Origin: Desulfurellaceae bacterium
GTDB lineage: Bacteria > Campylobacterota_A > Desulfurellia > JAGGSF01
Reading direction: 5' to 3'
Length of the DNA: 5,240 nt
NCBI GenBank assembly: GCA_023128455.1
Contig: JAGMDW010000021.1
Location: 1-5,240 of the forward strand
This document shows, in pieces, positions 1-5,240 of this stretch. The notes beneath the pieces were generated by a model, which did not search any database, was not told the DNA's origin, and saw only the letters and a list, made by a program, of their open reading frames with translations. The first letter of the stretch is position 1. Every line of letters starts with the position of its first letter. The position numbers and the translations under genes are program-made.

Positions 1-263
1 TTTTCGATTCCTTTCACTTTCTCATATTCTTGAATAACTCTCTCTTCTAATTTTTTCCTCGTTTCGTTATTTAAAGGATGAGCGATATCTCTAAAACTTC
101 CATCCTTCATTCTTTTAGAAGGCATAGCTACGAAATACCCTCTTTTCCCATTAATGACCTTTAGGTCTCTAACTACAAAACAGTTATCAAAAGTTACCGT
201 AGCGAAAGCTAATAACTTTTCATCTCCTTCCACTAAATTAATCCTTACTTCTGTAATTTCCAT
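1..263 (-). CDS. spoVG: SpoVG family regulatory protein, 3' end cut off by the window
   Basis: Eighty-seven codons are visible before the window edge; the family is usually about 85-100 residues, so little is missing. The protein opens MEITEVRIN and carries the family core VAMPSKR followed by a DG.FRDIAHP segment and the ETRKKLEERVIQEYE helix, matching B. subtilis SpoVG closely along its length. SpoVG proteins are small nucleic-acid-binding regulators, named from a septation/sporulation role in Bacillus but present in many non-sporulating bacteria, so the name does not imply sporulation here. I chose the ATG at 263 because AAAGG (273-277) lies 9 nt upstream and the protein then aligns with the family start; an in-frame ATG at 272 directly abuts that AAAGG. 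It begins 12 nt after the ispE stop codon, and its SD overlaps that stop, so it should be cotranscribed and coupled with ispE. No separate promoter is evident. Family assignment is secure; cellular role is inference. Confidence 0.95.
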   Translation of the reverse strand, partial: MEITEVRINLVEGDEKLLAFATVTFDNCFVVRDLKVINGKRGYFVAMPSKRMKDGSFRDIAHPLNNETRKKLEERVIQEYEKVKGIE

Positions 264-275
264 TCTCTCCATCCT

Positions 276-1142
276 TTAACATAAAAGCTTTACTTTAACA
301 CAGTTTATACCTTCTTTTTGCAACATCTTACATTTGTTTACTGCTTTTTGCACCTCCTCATCCTGGGATAGTATAGTGAAAAATGCCGAACCACTACCAG
401 ACATGATAAGATTTCTTCCTAATTGTTTTTCTGCTTTCTCCTTATATTGTTTTAGTTTGGGATAAAGAGAAAAAGCACTGTATTCCAAATCGTTATGCAT
501 GTACCCAGATATACACCTCATATTTATGTCATTTTCTCGGAAAACATTCATTGAAATTCTATGGGCAAAGATCTTATTTGTCAACTGGATTTTTCCTGAA
601 TATACATCTTTGGTAAGTACAGGAATTTCTGGAAATACAATTAAAGCGAAGTGCTTGCCTTTCACCCTTAAGGGATGAATAATTTCGCCTCTTCCTTTAA
701 GCAGTGCAGTATTGGCAGAAATAAAAAAGGGAATGTCGCTGCCCCACAGGAGAGATATTTTTATCATTTCTTTTTTACTCATTTTCAAGTGCCATATCTT
801 GTTTAGTGTCAATAGCGTATAGGCGGCATTGCTACTTTCTCCACCTAAACCGCTACCCACAGGAATATGTTTGTCCACATAGATTTCTATTCCTTCGTTT
901 ATGTCAAAACGCTTCTTTAAAAATGAAGCCACTTTGTATACGATATTTTCCTCTCCGCATAGCCCCTTTATATTGGAGTTCACTATAATTCTATTTGCTT
1001 TTTTAAACAGCAGCACATCATGTAGGTCTATTTTGTTTAAGAGAGAAAATATTTCGTGGTAACCATCTTCTCTTTTGCTCAGTACATACAAAAACAGGTT
1101 TAACTTGGCGAAAGATTTAACCTTTAGCAACCTTTGATGCAA
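276..1142 (-). CDS. ispE: 4-diphosphocytidyl-2-C-methyl-D-erythritol kinase
   Basis: IspE is a cytoplasmic GHMP-superfamily kinase that phosphorylates the 2-hydroxyl of CDP-methylerythritol in the MEP pathway to isopentenyl diphosphate. The 288-residue length matches the family (about 280-290). Visible motifs are the N-terminal FAKLNLFLYV with Lys13, then REDGYHE (24-30), the glycine-rich ATP loop PVGSGLGGESSNAA (94-107), GSDIPFF with the presumed catalytic Asp136, the NDLE segment (217-220), and the third GHMP motif MSGSGSAF (248-255). All expected active-site elements are intact. The best start is a TTG at 1142: AAAAGG (1152-1157) sits 9 nt upstream, no ATG lies near the N-terminus, and a TTG at 1130 has AAAGG with no spacer. 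The gene overlaps the 3' end of the deaminase gene by 26 nt, implying translational coupling, and spoVG follows 12 nt later. Its presence indicates the MEP rather than the mevalonate route, given a complete pathway elsewhere. Confidence 0.97.
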   Translation of the reverse strand: MHQRLLKVKSFAKLNLFLYVLSKREDGYHEIFSLLNKIDLHDVLLFKKANRIIVNSNIKGLCGEENIVYKVASFLKKRFDINEGIEIYVDKHIPVGSGLGGESSNAAYTLLTLNKIWHLKMSKKEMIKISLLWGSDIPFFISANTALLKGRGEIIHPLRVKGKHFALIVFPEIPVLTKDVYSGKIQLTNKIFAHRISMNVFRENDINMRCISGYMHNDLEYSAFSLYPKLKQYKEKAEKQLGRNLIMSGSGSAFFTILSQDEEVQKAVNKCKMLQKEGINCVKVKLLC

Positions 1143-2388
1143 TTTCTCTTACCTTTTGTTTTATTTCTTCTTCGTCCACGGTAACCATCCTGCCATTTTC
1201 ATAGATAATTTTCCCATTAATTATTGTCATTTTCACATTAGAAGCTAAAGCAGAATAGATGAGATGAGAATAAGGATTAAAATATGGTATAAGGTTTATA
1301 TCATTTAAATCTATAATCGCTAAATCTGCAATATAACCTTCCTCTATTTTGCCTATTTTTTTATGAAGCGATTTTCCGCTATTTGATGTAGCTAAAAACA
1401 AGGTATTCTTTGCATCCATTGCAGTGGAATCCATAGTGTAAAGCTTCTGCACTTTAGATACTGTATCCATTTCCTGAAACAAGTCCAAATTGTTATTACT
1501 TGCGCTGCCATCTGTACCTATGGTTACATTCACATTATTTTTTATCATTTTCCAGACAGGTGCAATGCCAGAGGCAAGTTTCATATTACTTTCTGGAACA
1601 CAACAAACTGTTGACTTTTTTTCTTTTAACATTTCTATCTCCTGGTCTGTAACATAGGTGCAGTGGGCTAAGATAGTATATTCATCTAATATATGTATAT
1701 CATTCAGGTATTTTATTGGTGTTTTTTCTGTTTTTTCCTTTACTATTTTAATCTCGTCTTTTGTCTCTGCGGCATGTATGTTAAATAACAGTTCTTTATC
1801 TAAACTTAGCTGTTTACATCTTTCCAGTGTTTTCCTTTCCACGGTATAAGTAGAATGAGGTGCTACAATAATATCTATAAGCTTGTCTTCCTCGAATTTC
1901 TCTAATAGTTCTTCCGTTTTTTCTATGGATTGGTTCGAATTTTTTGCATCAGGTGTAGGAAAATCTAATATCCCTTCTCCTATAAATCCTCTCATGCCTA
2001 TATTTTTACATGCTCGAGCTACCTCATCTTCAAAAAAATACATATCGACAAATGTGGTTACACCACCCCTTATAAGCTCTACCATAGATAGCAGGCTGCA
2101 CCAATAAACGGAATTTTCGTTAACGAATTTTGCTTCCAATGGGAAAATATAATTGTATAACCAGTCTTTTAATTTTAAATCATCAACCAATCCTCTAAAC
2201 AGAGACATTGCTAAATGGGTGTGGGTATTTATCAAACCAGGAATAATAAGGAGATGAGGATCTTCTATTGTTTTTTTTGCTTTTTTCTTTTCTTTCCCCA
2301 CATGAACAATCTGAGAACCTTTTATTCCTACATATCCATCTATTACATCTTGAGGCGTGACAATGATACCTTTAATTAATAGATCCAT
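1117..2388 (-). CDS. mtaD: 5-methylthioadenosine/S-adenosylhomocysteine deaminase (amidohydrolase family)
   Basis: This 423-residue protein belongs to the metal-dependent amidohydrolase superfamily and resembles Thermotoga maritima MtaD (TM0936) along its whole length. Such enzymes deaminate MTA to methylthioinosine and SAH to S-inosylhomocysteine, and some act on adenosine. Numbering from the ATG, visible residues are the metal-binding HxH in NTHTH (His56, His58) followed by LFRG, APHS with His178, HAAE with His205 and Glu208, AHC with His242, and GTDGSASNN with metal ligand Asp293. The C-terminal stretch (KIEEGYIADLAIIDL) is the usual return to the small beta-domain. I chose the ATG at 2388 because AAGGAGG (2395-2401) lies 6 nt upstream; a TTG one codon earlier is too close. 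The start overlaps the phosphorylase gene by 17 nt, and the last 26 nt overlap ispE. A guanine- or hydroxy-atrazine-type deaminase is less likely given the MtaD-like motifs and the phosphorylase neighbour. Substrate preference between MTA, SAH and adenosine cannot be read from sequence. Confidence 0.92.
   Translation of the reverse strand: MDLLIKGIIVTPQDVIDGYVGIKGSQIVHVGKEKKKAKKTIEDPHLLIIPGLINTHTHLAMSLFRGLVDDLKLKDWLYNYIFPLEAKFVNENSVYWCSLLSMVELIRGGVTTFVDMYFFEDEVARACKNIGMRGFIGEGILDFPTPDAKNSNQSIEKTEELLEKFEEDKLIDIIVAPHSTYTVERKTLERCKQLSLDKELLFNIHAAETKDEIKIVKEKTEKTPIKYLNDIHILDEYTILAHCTYVTDQEIEMLKEKKSTVCCVPESNMKLASGIAPVWKMIKNNVNVTIGTDGSASNNNLDLFQEMDTVSKVQKLYTMDSTAMDAKNTLFLATSNSGKSLHKKIGKIEEGYIADLAIIDLNDINLIPYFNPYSHLIYSALASNVKMTIINGKIIYENGRMVTVDEEEIKQKVREIASKVAKG
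1152..1157 (-). promoter_or_regulatory. ribosome binding site supporting a TTG start for ispE
   Basis: AAAAGG is followed by a 9-nt spacer and TTG at 1142. It lies inside the last codons of mtaD. No ATG or GTG with a usable SD exists near the IspE N-terminus, so this site is the main support for the unusual start codon. Confidence 0.65.
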
Positions 2389-3202
2389 CAAAGACCTCCT
2401 TCGAAATGCCCCTTATAACCGAAGCCAACTTTGGGGATGCCAGACGAGCATTTTCTATCACCATTTCTATAGGAGCGGGCTGCATACAATCTGGTTTATT
2501 GACATTTGAAATGATAGAAAAGCCCAATACCTTGATGTTCATGTGTCGAGCAACTATAACCTCCGGCACTGTGGACATGCCCACTGCGTCTCCTCCTATC
2601 TGTCTCAGCATCCTTGTTTCGGCAGGTGTCTCCATAGATGGTCCGCATACCCAAACATAGACTCCCTGTCTTAATATTATTCCTTGTTTTGCTCCTATTT
2701 CTAATGCTTTTAGATATAATTTTTTGTCATAAGGTTCACACATATCAGGAAAGCGTTCTCCTAACTCCTCTGTGTTTTTTCCTCTCAGTGGATTTTCTCC
2801 ACAGAAGTTTATATGATCGGTGATAACCATTATATCCTGAGCAGAAAAAGAGGGGTTTAGTCCTCCGCTGGCATTTGTTACGATGAGAAATTTAATACCT
2901 AAAAGACCCATAATCCTTATGGGATAAGTGATATCCTTCAACTTGTATCCTTCGTAAAAATGCAACCTTCCCTGCATACAAACAGCATTTACATTTTCTA
3001 TCTTTTCAAATAGAAAGCAACCTTTATGTCCTGCAGTGGTAGATGGAAGCATGTGTGGAACATCGGCGTAAGGAATGGAAGATTTTGCAGTTATATTTAG
3101 ACTTTCGCTCAATCCTGTTCCCAGAACAATGCCTACCAAAGGTTTAAATCCATCTGTTTTTTTTGTTATATAATCCACCGACTCTCTTAATTTCGTAAGC
3201 AT
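2372..3202 (-). CDS. punA: trimeric-type purine nucleoside phosphorylase, possibly methylthioinosine phosphorylase
   Basis: This 276-residue protein is a nucleoside phosphorylase of the trimeric PNP/MTAP family, which splits purine nucleosides with phosphate into base and (thio)ribose-1-phosphate in the cytoplasm. Motifs in order: VLGTGL (26-31), AGHKG phosphate contact (57-61, His59), GRLHFYEGY (78-86), TNASGG (109-114), GPSMETPAE (187-195, Glu191), VGMSTVPEV (207-215, Met209) and SNV with Asn233. Glu191 and Asn233 correspond to the human PNP residues that read 6-oxopurines, so inosine- or guanosine-type substrates are expected rather than adenine nucleosides. Where human PNP has His257 contacting the 5'-OH, my alignment puts Ile245, a hydrophobic side chain as in MTA phosphorylases; with mtaD downstream this suggests methylthioinosine. 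The ATG at 3202 has GAAAGGG (3207-3213) 4 nt upstream. A TTG extension to 3238 would run through the promoter and SD and is not used. It is the first gene of the leftward operon. The family is certain; the exact substrate is inference. Confidence 0.93.
   Translation of the reverse strand: MLTKLRESVDYITKKTDGFKPLVGIVLGTGLSESLNITAKSSIPYADVPHMLPSTTAGHKGCFLFEKIENVNAVCMQGRLHFYEGYKLKDITYPIRIMGLLGIKFLIVTNASGGLNPSFSAQDIMVITDHINFCGENPLRGKNTEELGERFPDMCEPYDKKLYLKALEIGAKQGIILRQGVYVWVCGPSMETPAETRMLRQIGGDAVGMSTVPEVIVARHMNIKVLGFSIISNVNKPDCMQPAPIEMVIENARLASPKLASVIRGISKEVFDGSIN
2395..2401 (-). promoter_or_regulatory. ribosome binding site of mtaD, inside the phosphorylase gene
   Basis: AAGGAGG lies 6 nt before the mtaD ATG at 2388 and decides that start over the adjacent TTG at 2391. 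The same bases encode Lys-Glu-Val near the phosphorylase C-terminus, so ribosomes finishing the phosphorylase pass over the mtaD start, the usual arrangement for translational coupling. Confidence 0.85.
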
Positions 3203-3225
3203 TTTTCCCTTTCTAATTTTTAGGT

Positions 3226-3231
3226 TATAAT
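3226..3231 (+). promoter_or_regulatory. predicted -10 element of the priA promoter
   Basis: A perfect TATAAT stands 23 nt before the priA ATG. Transcription would start near 3238, giving a leader of about 17 nt with the SD at 3241-3246. No convincing -35 is present: the best nearby candidate, TTTCCC at 3204-3209 with a 16-nt spacer, matches only 3 of 6, and there is no TG extension. The box overlaps the -10 of the leftward promoter on the other strand. Confidence 0.5.
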
Positions 3232-3255
3232 ACACCAAATAGGAGGTTTTGGAAA
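3227..3255 (-). promoter_or_regulatory. predicted housekeeping-sigma promoter of the phosphorylase-mtaD-ispE-spoVG operon
   Basis: On the minus strand TTTCCA (3250-3255, 4 of 6 to TTGACA) is separated by 17 nt from TATTAT (3227-3232, 5 of 6 to TATAAT). Transcription would start near 3220, giving a leader of about 18 nt that contains the SD at 3207-3213. No other promoter is obvious between the four genes. The -35 lies on the first codon of priA. The prediction rests on hexamer match and spacing only. Confidence 0.6.
3241..3246 (+). promoter_or_regulatory. ribosome binding site of priA
   Basis: AGGAGG is followed by 8 nt and then the ATG at 3255. This spacing is near ideal, while the TTG at 3249 would leave only 2 nt, so the site fixes the priA start at 3255. 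Confidence 0.85.
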
Positions 3256-5195
3256 TGACTTGTTACTTTAAAGTAATTTTTCCTCTTAATATAAAGGATG
3301 GTTTTGTGTATGAGTATGATAGTGAAATAAAAAAAGGTGTTAGAGTAGAAGTGGATCTTCGCGGAGAAAAAAAGATAGGCATTGTATGGGAAAAGGTAGA
3401 AAATCCGTTGTTTGAAACGAAGAAGATAAAAAAAATAATAGACGAAGAACCATTGATAGAAGAAGGTCTTATGAAAAGCATACAATTTACATCCTCATAT
3501 TATAATGCTCCTTTAGGTATGGTTATCAAAAGTGCTTTTCCTAAAAAGCTCTTTCAAAAAATAAATATAGATGTGGAAGAAAATACAGAAATAGTGTGGG
3601 GAGAAAAAGCTGAACTTTCAAAAGAACAGGAAGAAGCATATCGTGAAGTTAGCCCCTGTATTAAAGAGGCTATATCTCAACCTTTTTTACTCTTTGGCGC
3701 AGCGGGTAGCGGGAAAACGGAGCTTTGTTTGAGGCTTGTTGAGTATGCATTGAAAAATGGAGGTTCAGTTCTCATTCTTGTTCCAGAGATATTTTTCACA
3801 CCTCAGCTTGTCAAACTGTTTACTGAAAGATTTGGAAAGAAGGTAGTGGCTGTAACCCATTCACGACTTACGCCAAAAGAGCGGTTTGATGTGTGGTGCA
3901 GGGTAAAGATAGGAGCAATAAAAGTTCTTGTTGGTACGCGTTCCGCTGTGTTTATGCCATTGAAGAACATAAAATTTATTGTGGTAGACAATGAGCAGGA
4001 TGAGTCTTACAAACAAGAAGCCGTGCCTTTGTACAATGCTAAAGATGTGGCTGTTGTGCGGGCGAAAGACAGCCATATTCCCATCATGCTTGTTTCTGCT
4101 ACTCCTTCTTTAGAGTCTTTATATAAGGCGAAAAATGGCGAATATAAGCTTATTGAATTTAAAGGGCGCAGTCAAAATGTGCCGTTGCCGCAGATGAATA
4201 TTGTTTCTTTAAAAGGAGGAGGATTAATTACTTCTGCTGCAAAAAGAGAGATAAGAAACACACTGCGCAGCAAAAAAAGCGTCATTGTTCTTGTAAATAG
4301 AAGAGGTTTTAATTCGTTTATTATTTGCAAAGAATGTGGTTATATATTTACTTGCTCTAAATGTAGTGTTTCTCTGACATATTATAAAGATGATCATATT
4401 CTTAAGTGTCATTTCTGCGGTGCAACCTATTCTCTACCTAATATGTGTCCTCGTTGCGGTGGTTTTCGGCTCATTTCCTGCGGAACGGGAACAGAGAGAG
4501 TGCAAAAGACGCTCAAAGGTTTATTTCCTCAAGCTCATATTGTACGCGTAGACAGGGACACAACGAGGAAAAAGAAAGATTTTCAGCGAGTTTTGAAAGA
4601 AATAGAAGAAAAAACGGCAGATATAATAGTAGGCACGCAGATGGTATCAAAAGGACATAATTATCCGCATATCAACCTGGCAGTGGTTGCATCTTTTGAG
4701 GCGTTACTTTCCTCACCTGATGTGCGAGCAACGGAAAAAGCAGTTTCTTTGATTATTCAGGTGGCAGGAAGAGCGGGCAGAGAGATGCCTGGTAAAGTTA
4801 TTATTCAATCTTTAAATCCTGATAATCCTCTGTTTAGGTATGTAAAGAAATATGATTGGAGAACATTTGCTGAAGAAGAGTTGAAAAATAGAAAAGATCT
4901 TCTGTATCCACCCTTTGCTCATCTCATTAGATTTGTATTTCGAGGAAGAGGAGAAAAAAAACTGAGGGAACAGGCGCAAAAATTTGCCGCATTATTAAAA
5001 GAAAAGATAAAAAGGGAAATAATCTATGGTCCAGTGAAAGCACCCATATATATGATAAAGAATGAGTACCGATATCATATTTTGATTAAGACAGATGATG
5101 TTAAAAACACACTGAAAAAAATCAATGAAAGCCAGAAAAAAATACAATACAACATCAGAACAATATGTGATGTTGATCCTATGAATTTTCTTTAG
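3255..5195 (+). CDS. priA: primosomal protein N' (replication restart helicase PriA), divergent motif II
   Basis: PriA recognises stalled forks and D-loops and reloads the replicative helicase. This copy has 646 residues, against about 730 in E. coli and 800 in B. subtilis. Regions: N-terminal 3'-DNA-end-binding domain (about 1-105); helicase lobe 1 with Walker A GAAGSGKT (148-155), LVPEI and GTRSAVF; motif III SATPSLES; eight zinc-binding cysteines at 358, 361, 367, 370, 385, 388, 398 and 401; GTER and DRDTTR; motif V region GTQMVSKGH; motif VI QVAGRAGR (502-509); and C-terminal domain ending near DVDP. Two oddities: motif II reads DNEQ (245-248) instead of the usual DEEH, and only about 15 residues separate the DNA-end-binding domain from the helicase, so the winged-helix domain seems absent. 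The reading frame is otherwise intact. The ATG at 3255 has AGGAGG (3241-3246) 8 nt upstream; an in-frame TTG at 3249 is only 2 nt from that SD. It is transcribed divergently from the phosphorylase operon. Confidence 0.96.
   Translation: MTCYFKVIFPLNIKDGFVYEYDSEIKKGVRVEVDLRGEKKIGIVWEKVENPLFETKKIKKIIDEEPLIEEGLMKSIQFTSSYYNAPLGMVIKSAFPKKLFQKINIDVEENTEIVWGEKAELSKEQEEAYREVSPCIKEAISQPFLLFGAAGSGKTELCLRLVEYALKNGGSVLILVPEIFFTPQLVKLFTERFGKKVVAVTHSRLTPKERFDVWCRVKIGAIKVLVGTRSAVFMPLKNIKFIVVDNEQDESYKQEAVPLYNAKDVAVVRAKDSHIPIMLVSATPSLESLYKAKNGEYKLIEFKGRSQNVPLPQMNIVSLKGGGLITSAAKREIRNTLRSKKSVIVLVNRRGFNSFIICKECGYIFTCSKCSVSLTYYKDDHILKCHFCGATYSLPNMCPRCGGFRLISCGTGTERVQKTLKGLFPQAHIVRVDRDTTRKKKDFQRVLKEIEEKTADIIVGTQMVSKGHNYPHINLAVVASFEALLSSPDVRATEKAVSLIIQVAGRAGREMPGKVIIQSLNPDNPLFRYVKKYDWRTFAEEELKNRKDLLYPPFAHLIRFVFRGRGEKKLREQAQKFAALLKEKIKREIIYGPVKAPIYMIKNEYRYHILIKTDDVKNTLKKINESQKKIQYNIRTICDVDPMNFL
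3263..3276. repeat. perfect 14-bp palindrome TTACTTTAAAGTAA, possible operator
   Basis: The sequence is a perfect inverted repeat with no spacer. It lies in priA codons 3-8 and 7 bp beyond the -35 of the leftward promoter, a position from which a dimeric regulator could act on both divergent promoters. The AT-rich composition and its place inside coding sequence make chance a real alternative. No matching regulator is encoded in the window. Confidence 0.3.
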
Positions 5196-5196
5196 C

Positions 5197-5224
5197 TTTA
5201 CAAAATAGGTTTTTTGTTTATAAT
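5197..5224 (+). promoter_or_regulatory. predicted promoter for a gene downstream of priA
   Basis: TTTACA (5197-5202, 5 of 6 to TTGACA) is separated by 16 nt from a perfect TATAAT (5219-5224), starting one base after the priA stop codon. Transcription would begin near 5231, running out of the window. The controlled gene is not visible, though an ATG occurs at 5238-5240. This is the best-matching promoter in the window. Confidence 0.6.
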
Positions 5225-5240
5225 GATTTCAGATTCGATG

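Noticed and set aside
1..263. SpoVG as evidence for a spore-forming organism
   Set aside because: SpoVG homologues occur in non-sporulating bacteria such as Borrelia, and no sporulation-specific gene is present in the window.
264..272. ATG at 272 as an alternative spoVG start
   Set aside because: It directly abuts the AAAGG SD with no spacer; the ATG at 263 has a 9-nt spacer and aligns with the family N-terminus.
2116..2127. 12-bp palindrome TTCGTTAACGAA in the middle of mtaD
   Set aside because: It is internal to coding sequence (FVNE codons), far from any start or promoter, and does not extend beyond 12 bp; chance is the simplest explanation.
1658..2823. Several plus-strand frames of 61-84 codons antisense to mtaD and the phosphorylase
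   Set aside because: All are fully contained opposite conserved enzyme genes and have no recognisable domain or convincing SD; they are mirror frames of real genes.
3203..3238. Upstream TTG extension of the phosphorylase adding 12 residues
   Set aside because: It would translate the SD and the predicted leader, and the family begins near the MLTKLRESVDYI segment at 3202.
3225..3485. An 86-codon minus-strand reading frame antisense to the priA start, rich in Phe and Tyr
   Set aside because: It lies antisense to the well-supported priA coding region and crosses the divergent promoter. Its composition is what AT-rich antisense sequence gives, and it lacks family-like motifs.
5200..5217. Small inverted repeat ACAAAA...TTTTGT after priA, considered as a terminator
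   Set aside because: The six-pair stem has a single G-C pair and lies between the -35 and -10 of a better-supported promoter, so a terminator call is not justified.

Overview
This is an AT-rich (roughly mid-30s % GC by eye), tightly packed bacterial chromosomal window. It holds five protein-coding genes in two divergent units and shows no mobile element, CRISPR array, RNA gene or prophage. Strong purine-rich Shine-Dalgarno (SD) sites, heavy AAA/AGA/ATA codon use, and a spoVG gene directly behind ispE (as in the Bacillus ispE...spoVG-glmU region) suggest a low-GC Firmicutes-like or deep-branching anaerobic bacterium. SpoVG is also found outside sporulating Firmicutes, so the lineage cannot be fixed from this window, and sporulation should not be inferred.

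The leftward unit (minus strand, 3202 down to 1) reads: trimeric-type purine nucleoside phosphorylase -> MtaD-type MTA/SAH deaminase -> IspE (isoprenoid kinase) -> SpoVG (cut by the window edge). The first two junctions overlap by 17 and 26 nt and the third gap is 12 nt, so this is almost certainly one translationally coupled operon. The phosphorylase and deaminase make sense as a pair. MtaD turns 5'-methylthioadenosine (MTA) into methylthioinosine (MTI). The phosphorylase carries 6-oxopurine-type base contacts but lacks the histidine that normally contacts the 5'-hydroxyl, so it may be an MTI phosphorylase. IspE (MEP pathway) and SpoVG are not part of that pathway and appear to be fellow passengers.

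The rightward unit (plus strand, 3255-5195) is priA, the replication-restart helicase. It is short and seems to lack the winged-helix domain. Its motif II reads DNEQ instead of DEEH, while Walker A, motif III, motif VI and all eight zinc cysteines are kept.

Only 52 bp separate the phosphorylase and priA start codons. In them the two -10 elements overlap on opposite strands, and a perfect 14-bp palindrome lies just inside priA next to the leftward -35. A second good rightward promoter follows priA directly and probably drives a gene beyond the window. I see no wholly new system. The points most worth checking are the altered PriA active site, the predicted MTA-deamination/MTI-phosphorolysis pair, and the shared divergent promoter.
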